This document shows positions 59,811 to 64,000 of a stretch of DNA of 64,000 nucleotides, piece after piece (the first letter of the stretch is position 1; each line of letters starts with the position of its first letter). Source of the stretch: Gemmata massiliana (lineage in GTDB: Bacteria; Planctomycetota; Planctomycetia; Gemmatales; Gemmataceae); assembly GCF_901538265.1 (NCBI RefSeq), contig NZ_LR593886.1, positions 124,001 through 188,000 on the forward strand, read 5' to 3'. A program made the position numbers and the translations under genes. A model generated the notes under the pieces. It was not told the DNA's origin. It ran no database searches and worked only from the letters and a program-made list of their open reading frames with translations.

Positions 59811-60539
59811 ATGATCGAAGTACGCGACCTGTCGAAGTGGTTCCGTGGGCCGAACGGTCAGCGCGTCACCGCGGTCGATGCCGTGCGCTTCACGGTTCAC
59901 CCCGGTGAAGTGTTCGGGCTGCTCGGTCCCAACGGGGCCGGAAAAACGACCACGCTGCGGATGCTCTGCACCGTGCTCAGGCCCTCGGACGGGACCGCGA
60001 CCGTCGCGGGGCACGACGTCGTCTCGGACCCGGGCGAGGTGCGGCGCCACGTCGGGTTCCTCTCCGCGAACACCGGCGTGTACGACCGCATGACCGCGTG
60101 GGAACTGGTCGAATACTACGGCCGGTTGCACCAGGTGCCGCCCGAGGAACTGTACCCGCGGATGGAGGAGCTGTTCACCACGCTCCAGATGACGAACTTC
60201 CGCGACACCCGCGGCGGTAAGCTCAGCACGGGCATGAAGCAGAAGCTCTCGATCGCTCGGGCGCTCGTCAACGATCCGCCCGTGCTGATCTTCGACGAGC
60301 CGACGGCGGGCCTGGATGTGCTCGTTCAGCGGGCGGTGCTGGACAGCATCAAGCGCCTCCGCGGGCGCGGGAAAACGATCATCTTCTCCACGCACATCAT
60401 GCGCGAAGTGGAGAAACTGTGCGACCGCGTCGCGGTGATGGCAAAGGGGCGAGTGATCGTCTGTGGTACGCTCAACGAACTGCGCGAGATGTACAAACAG
60501 GACGACTTGGAAGAACTGTTCTTTGATCTGGTGTCTTGA
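59811..60539 (+). CDS. ABC transporter ATP-binding protein, NatA-like
   Basis: A 242-residue ATPase with Walker A GPNGAGKT (39-46), signature LSTGMKQK (138-145) and Walker B PVLIFDEP (157-164). The signature LSTGMKQ and length are typical of exporters of the NatA/CcmA type. The membrane partner is not adjacent downstream; the preceding membrane protein is not a recognised ABC permease, though it could be one. GC-rich palindromes follow. Confidence 0.88.
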   Translation: MIEVRDLSKWFRGPNGQRVTAVDAVRFTVHPGEVFGLLGPNGAGKTTTLRMLCTVLRPSDGTATVAGHDVVSDPGEVRRHVGFLSANTGVYDRMTAWELVEYYGRLHQVPPEELYPRMEELFTTLQMTNFRDTRGGKLSTGMKQKLSIARALVNDPPVLIFDEPTAGLDVLVQRAVLDSIKRLRGRGKTIIFSTHIMREVEKLCDRVAVMAKGRVIVCGTLNELREMYKQDDLEELFFDLVS

Positions 60540-60545
60540 TTAATC

Positions 60546-60565
60546 CCTGGGACCGCGGTCCCAGG
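60546..60565. repeat. 20-bp perfect palindrome
   Basis: CCTGGGACCG and its exact complement lie back to back, 7 bp after the NatA-like stop and just before palindromic element copy 3. It may be part of a compound terminator. Confidence 0.6.
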
Positions 60566-60571
60566 AACGTA

Positions 60572-60641
60572 CCACCCGCTCGTTGACACTCGCGGTTCGC
60601 CTGAGTCTCTTGGCGAACCGCGAGTGTCAACGAGCGGGTGG
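60572..60641. repeat. Dispersed palindromic element, copy 3
   Basis: Two perfectly complementary 30-bp arms (60572-60601 and 60612-60641) enclose the loop TGAGTCTCTT. The right arm overlaps the end of the next minus-strand gene: its last codons (Pro-Pro-Ala-Arg) and TGA stop lie within the element. Confidence 0.9.
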
Positions 60642-62117
60642 AGTTGTTTTGAACTCGATCCCCGACAGCGTCAGCCCTTTTACCTTCTTGTCCGTCACGG
60701 TGAACGTGGCGAGTTCCGTCTCGAAACGTCCGCCGGTGACGCGGAACGTGTCGCGTTCGTAGTGCTCCAGCGGGTACGTGAAGGCGCTGAACGTCGCAGT
60801 GAGTTTGCCGTCAGCGAACCGGACAGTCGCGGTGCCGTAGGCCGGATGCGTGTATTCGCCCGCGAGGGCCGTTAATGGGAGCGACGGCTTCGCGTTTGGG
60901 TCGCGTGCCATGTCGCGTGCCGTCAGAGTTGCTTTCTTGGCTTCCGCTTCGTCGTCGACCAGCTTGCGGAAGTGGGCGTTCCAGTCTTTGGGTTTTAGAT
61001 CGCAGTACAGATCAACAAGGGTGTTCGTTGCGGCTATTGGCATTCGCGTGTCGTGCAGGTTGGTCAGCACCGCGAAGCCCAAATCCTTTTCCGGAACGAG
61101 CGTGATTTGAATGCGGAACCCGTCGATCAAACCGCCGTGGGCCACAACCTTCAGTCCGCGGTAGTCGTTCACCACCCAGCCCATCGCGTAGCTGAGTTGC
61201 ACCGTGTCCGGAAACGGGGATTTCGCCGCGCCTTCCAGGCGCATCAGATTTTGTGGCGTGCGCGTTTCGAGGAGCGGCTTGGACGAAACCAACCGCTGGC
61301 CGTTCGGGGCGACACCGTCGGAGACGTGAAACTGGAGCCACGCGACGAGATCCCGTGCGGTCGCGTTCATCGAGCCGGACGGATTCGGCTCTTTCATCTC
61401 GTAGGTCGGCGCCCGTTCGATCTTCCCAACTTTGTTGAGTTGATGACCGAGGGCGCGGTCGGCGTCCTTCGCGATCTCCGTTGTGGTGAACGTCACGCCC
61501 TTCATTTCGAGCGGGTCGACGAGGCGCTCGCGAACGAGCTTCTCCCACTTCTCCTTCCCGCACCGCTCCGCGATGCGCCCGGCCGCCATGAACGTGATAC
61601 TGTTGTACCGGTAGCCGCTCCGGAACGGGTATTCGAGCGGGAGCAGTGGAACTTGCTTGAGTATGTGGTCGATGCTCCACGGCGCGCGGTACCACAGCAG
61701 GTCGTGACTCGCGAGTCCGGTGCGGTGCGTCACGAGATCGCGCACGGTGAGTAGCGCGCTCGCGTTCGGATCGGAGAGCTTGAAGTCTGGTAGGTGCTTC
61801 TTCACCGGGTCGTCCCAGTCCAGTTTCCCGTCGTCAACGAGCATCGCCAGAAGTGCCGTCGTGAACTGTTTCGTACAGGACGCGAGCGGGAAGGATGTGT
61901 CCGGTGTGACCGGAGCTTTTGTGTCGATCGAGCGGTACCCGTAGCCCTTCAGGACGAGCGTCTGGTCACCGCGAACGACCACGAGAGCCGCGCCGGGCAC
62001 CTGAAACGCTTTGAGCGCGTCGGCCATCACCGCGTCCGCGGCTTCCGGTTTCGGCTCGTCTCCGCGCGCGGAGAGAAGAGTAGCAAAGAAAACCGCGGTC
62101 GCGAAGGTCCAGCGCAT
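60627..62117 (-). CDS. Beta-lactamase-like serine hydrolase
   Basis: A 496-residue secreted protein with a signal peptide (MRWTFATAVFFATLLSARGD). The serine-hydrolase domain of the class C beta-lactamase/esterase group has nucleophile Ser80 in SxxK (SCTK, 80-83), Tyr171 in 'YRYNSITF' (Y-N-S rather than the usual Y-x-N) and 'VVAHGGLIDGF' near the KTG position. A C-terminal beta-domain of about 100 residues (after 390) resembles the DUF3471 domain of related peptidases. The role may be D-peptide, ester or lactam cleavage. The stop codon lies in palindromic element copy 3. Confidence 0.85.
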   Translation of the reverse strand: MRWTFATAVFFATLLSARGDEPKPEAADAVMADALKAFQVPGAALVVVRGDQTLVLKGYGYRSIDTKAPVTPDTSFPLASCTKQFTTALLAMLVDDGKLDWDDPVKKHLPDFKLSDPNASALLTVRDLVTHRTGLASHDLLWYRAPWSIDHILKQVPLLPLEYPFRSGYRYNSITFMAAGRIAERCGKEKWEKLVRERLVDPLEMKGVTFTTTEIAKDADRALGHQLNKVGKIERAPTYEMKEPNPSGSMNATARDLVAWLQFHVSDGVAPNGQRLVSSKPLLETRTPQNLMRLEGAAKSPFPDTVQLSYAMGWVVNDYRGLKVVAHGGLIDGFRIQITLVPEKDLGFAVLTNLHDTRMPIAATNTLVDLYCDLKPKDWNAHFRKLVDDEAEAKKATLTARDMARDPNAKPSLPLTALAGEYTHPAYGTATVRFADGKLTATFSAFTYPLEHYERDTFRVTGGRFETELATFTVTDKKVKGLTLSGIEFKTTPPAR

Positions 62118-62200
62118 AACGAGGCCCGTTACGGGTACAACACCGCACCGTTTGCCCGCGAAATGCGTAAACCAGATGGGTCTATTTCGCAGGGGTCGCA

Positions 62201-63028
62201 ATGAACCGTCGGGTCACCATCATCGGCGCGGGGCTGCTCGTTCTCGTTGTAGCGGGCGTGGCGATCCCGTTCATCATGAAGGCGCGGTTGAAGGCGAACC
62301 TGGCCGCGTCGCAGAACAATTTGCGGGAACTCGCACTTTTCGCCGCGCACAACGCGAAGCCGGACCCGAAGAACGACAAACGCAAGCTCCTCACGGAGAT
62401 CCCCGCTGGCACCATTCCCTTGTACGGTACGCCACCAGAAGACCGACTCAGTTGGGTCGTGGGCGTGATTCCGGGCATGGACCAGCGCCGGGTGAACTCA
62501 GAGCAACTTCTGAGTGCTATCGACCGCACGAAACCCTGGAACGCGGACACGAACCAACAAGCGGCGCGCACGCGGCTCCCGGTTCTCCTGTGCCCTGAAA
62601 ATTTGCCCGAAGTGCTCCCCGGTTCCCCTGCGATCACTTGTTATGTGGGAATCAGCGGACTCGGCGCGAATGCAGCCGCACTACCCATCGATTCTCCGCA
62701 CGCGGGCGCGATGCGATACGACGCCCCCACGCCGTTCGATCGCATTTCTGACGGCCTGAGCCAAACTCTGCTGTTCGCCGAAACGCGGAACGAGTTTGGC
62801 CCGTGGCTCCGCGGTGGTCCCTCGACGGTTCGTGGGCTGGACAACGCCCCCGGCGCTCCGGCGCTCATTGGGACGGACGGGCAGTTCGGTGGGTATTTCC
62901 CGGGTATCGCGCATTTCGCCATGTGCGACGGGAGCGTGCGAGCGTTCACAGCGAATGTGGACCCGCGCGTGCTGTACGGCCTGAGTACCATTGCAGGTAA
63001 GAACACCGATCCCGTACCGGGCGAGTGA
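62201..63028 (+). CDS. DUF1559-like pseudopilin protein
   Basis: A 275-residue protein of the planctomycete DUF1559 group. The N-terminal hydrophobic helix (VTIIGAGLLVLVVAGVAIPF) resembles a pilin-like anchor. The C-terminal signature 'HFAMCDGSVRAFTANVDPRV' is the family's H-x-G block. Members are believed to be surface or secretion-related and expand to many copies per genome. A conventional prepilin cleavage site (G-F-T-L-[IV]-E) is not present, so this is a divergent member. Confidence 0.75.
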   Translation: MNRRVTIIGAGLLVLVVAGVAIPFIMKARLKANLAASQNNLRELALFAAHNAKPDPKNDKRKLLTEIPAGTIPLYGTPPEDRLSWVVGVIPGMDQRRVNSEQLLSAIDRTKPWNADTNQQAARTRLPVLLCPENLPEVLPGSPAITCYVGISGLGANAAALPIDSPHAGAMRYDAPTPFDRISDGLSQTLLFAETRNEFGPWLRGGPSTVRGLDNAPGAPALIGTDGQFGGYFPGIAHFAMCDGSVRAFTANVDPRVLYGLSTIAGKNTDPVPGE

Positions 63029-63058
63029 GATCGGCGCTGATCCCGATACAATCTCCTC

Positions 63059-64000
63059 ATGTCCGACGAGCCACCCAAGAAAAAGAAGAAGCGTCCGTTT
63101 TGGCGGAAGCGCGTCCGGCGCTCCACTACGGAGGGCGAGCACAAGCCAGTTCTGCTTGCGGAGGTGCTCGCTGCGCTGAACCCGCAACCGGGGCAAACGA
63201 TCGTCGATTGCACGCTCGGCTTCGCGGGTCACTCGCTCGAACTGCTCCAGCGCGTCTCGCCCGACGGGTTGCTCATCTCGACCGACCTCGACATCGGGAA
63301 CATCGAACCCGCCCGCGCGAAACTCGAAGCCGCTGGCGGGCTGTTCGCGCTACACCACTCCAACTTCGCGGGGCTGCCCACGGTTCTCGCAATGGAGGGC
63401 GTGTCGCAGGTCGACGGTGTGCTCGCGGACCTCGGCATGTCGAGTATGCAGGTGGACGACCGCACGCGCGGGTTCTCGTTCATGCGCGACGGCCCGCTCG
63501 ACATGCGGATGGACCGCACCCGCGGGCGCACCGCAGCGGACTTGCTCGCGACACTCTCAAAAGACGAACTCGCTGTGTGTTTCAGCGAATTCGGCGACGA
63601 GCCGCAAGCAGAAGTCATTGCTGCCGCGATCGTCGCCCAGCGCGAAGTGAAGCCGGTCGAACGAACAAAGGAGCTGCGCGAACTGATCGACCGCGCGGCC
63701 CCGGTTCGTGTGAATCGCAGTCCGGGCGCGCCGCCCGAGCGGAGACAGTTACTCGGCCCCGCGACGCGGGTCTTTCAGGCGCTCCGCATTCTCGCCAACC
63801 GCGAACTCGCGAACCTTCAACAACTGCTGCGCGTGCTACCGACCATCCTGAAGCCGGGCGGGGTGGCGGCGATCATCAGTTTCCACAGTGGGGAAGACCG
63901 GCTCGTGAAAGCGGCGTTTCGCGACGGGCTGCGAAGCGGCGTGTACGAAGCCGTCAGCCCGGACGCGGTCCGCTCGACGTTCGACGAGCGCCGGGCTAAC
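63059..64000 (+). CDS. rsmH: 16S rRNA m4C1402 methyltransferase RsmH (3' end cut by window)
   Basis: The open frame runs from the ATG at 63059 through the right edge (314 codons, no stop). From residue 27 it matches RsmH: 'HKPVLLAEVLAAL' and the SAM motif 'IVDCTLGFAGHSLELL' (T-L-G-x-x-G-H), then 'VDGVLADLGMSSMQVDDRTR', 'GFSFMRDGPLDMRMD' and 'PATRVFQALRILANRELANL'. It methylates cytidine 1402 of 16S rRNA. The first 26 residues are an unusual lysine/arginine-rich extension (PPKKKKKRPFWRKRVRR). It starts 30 bp after the DUF1559 gene. No dcw-cluster neighbours are visible. Confidence 0.9.
   Translation, partial: MSDEPPKKKKKRPFWRKRVRRSTTEGEHKPVLLAEVLAALNPQPGQTIVDCTLGFAGHSLELLQRVSPDGLLISTDLDIGNIEPARAKLEAAGGLFALHHSNFAGLPTVLAMEGVSQVDGVLADLGMSSMQVDDRTRGFSFMRDGPLDMRMDRTRGRTAADLLATLSKDELAVCFSEFGDEPQAEVIAAAIVAQREVKPVERTKELRELIDRAAPVRVNRSPGAPPERRQLLGPATRVFQALRILANRELANLQQLLRVLPTILKPGGVAAIISFHSGEDRLVKAAFRDGLRSGVYEAVSPDAVRSTFDERRAN

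Overview
The window is high-GC planctomycete chromosome, almost certainly from the Gemmataceae (Gemmata and relatives). The lineage markers are a DUF1501 secreted protein with a twin-arginine signal, a DUF1559 pseudopilin-like protein, a Cys/Tyr-rich YTV-type cell-wall protein, an ECF sigma factor next to a Ser/Thr kinase with WD40 repeats, a surface protein with the N-terminal VEGLEDRTVPS motif, a Gemmata-type MTEAEW paralog, and the futalosine menaquinone genes mqnA-mqnC.

Bases 1-13,400 are accessory DNA. A rightward phage-like cassette (481-6156) encodes a sigma-like HTH protein, a prohead protease fused to an excisionase-type HTH, an acidic protein, a spike-base-like protein, a tape-measure-like protein, a tail-chaperone-like protein, a P27 terminase small subunit and a tiny coiled-coil protein. 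No portal, major capsid or terminase large subunit is visible. After it come a small secreted protein, a toxin-antitoxin pair with a repeated operator, two ArsR and two XRE regulators in tandem pairs, three tandem small helical proteins ending at a terminator, a GerE-only and a receiver-only regulator, a non-coding duplicated block of about 200 bp, a lipoprotein and a DUF1580-like DNA-binding protein. A structured non-coding stretch (13,423-13,667) separates this from the more conserved chromosome.

Bases 13,700-35,300 hold housekeeping and lineage-specific genes: trmJ overlapping a membrane-protein gene, a secreted protein with a cysteine-less thioredoxin-like domain, a NagB/PIG-L fusion, a TPR protein, DUF1501, an orphan ABC ATPase, an HD-Pnk end-healing enzyme, the ECF sigma/kinase pair, three tandem secreted paralogs and an SDR. 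The 34,068-34,830 gap carries two strong terminators and a candidate small RNA.

Bases 35,300-64,000 hold a 1,974-residue TPR protein, a CheY-like receiver, a TIGR01777 epimerase, a 10-bp tandem DNA array in a 1-kb gene-free stretch, an extracellular cyclophilin fusion, a PQQ-type propeller membrane protein beside a MarR regulator, a zinc-ribbon/HEAT protein, a thioredoxin, the YTV protein, mqnA-mqnC, a NatA-like ATPase, a serine beta-lactamase-like hydrolase, a DUF1559 protein and the start of rsmH, which runs off the right edge.

The most distinctive non-coding signal is a palindromic element of about 70 bp present four times (18,694; 41,831; 56,745; 60,572). It sits at gene 3' ends, shows compensatory changes in its stem, and in two copies provides the stop codon of the neighbouring gene.
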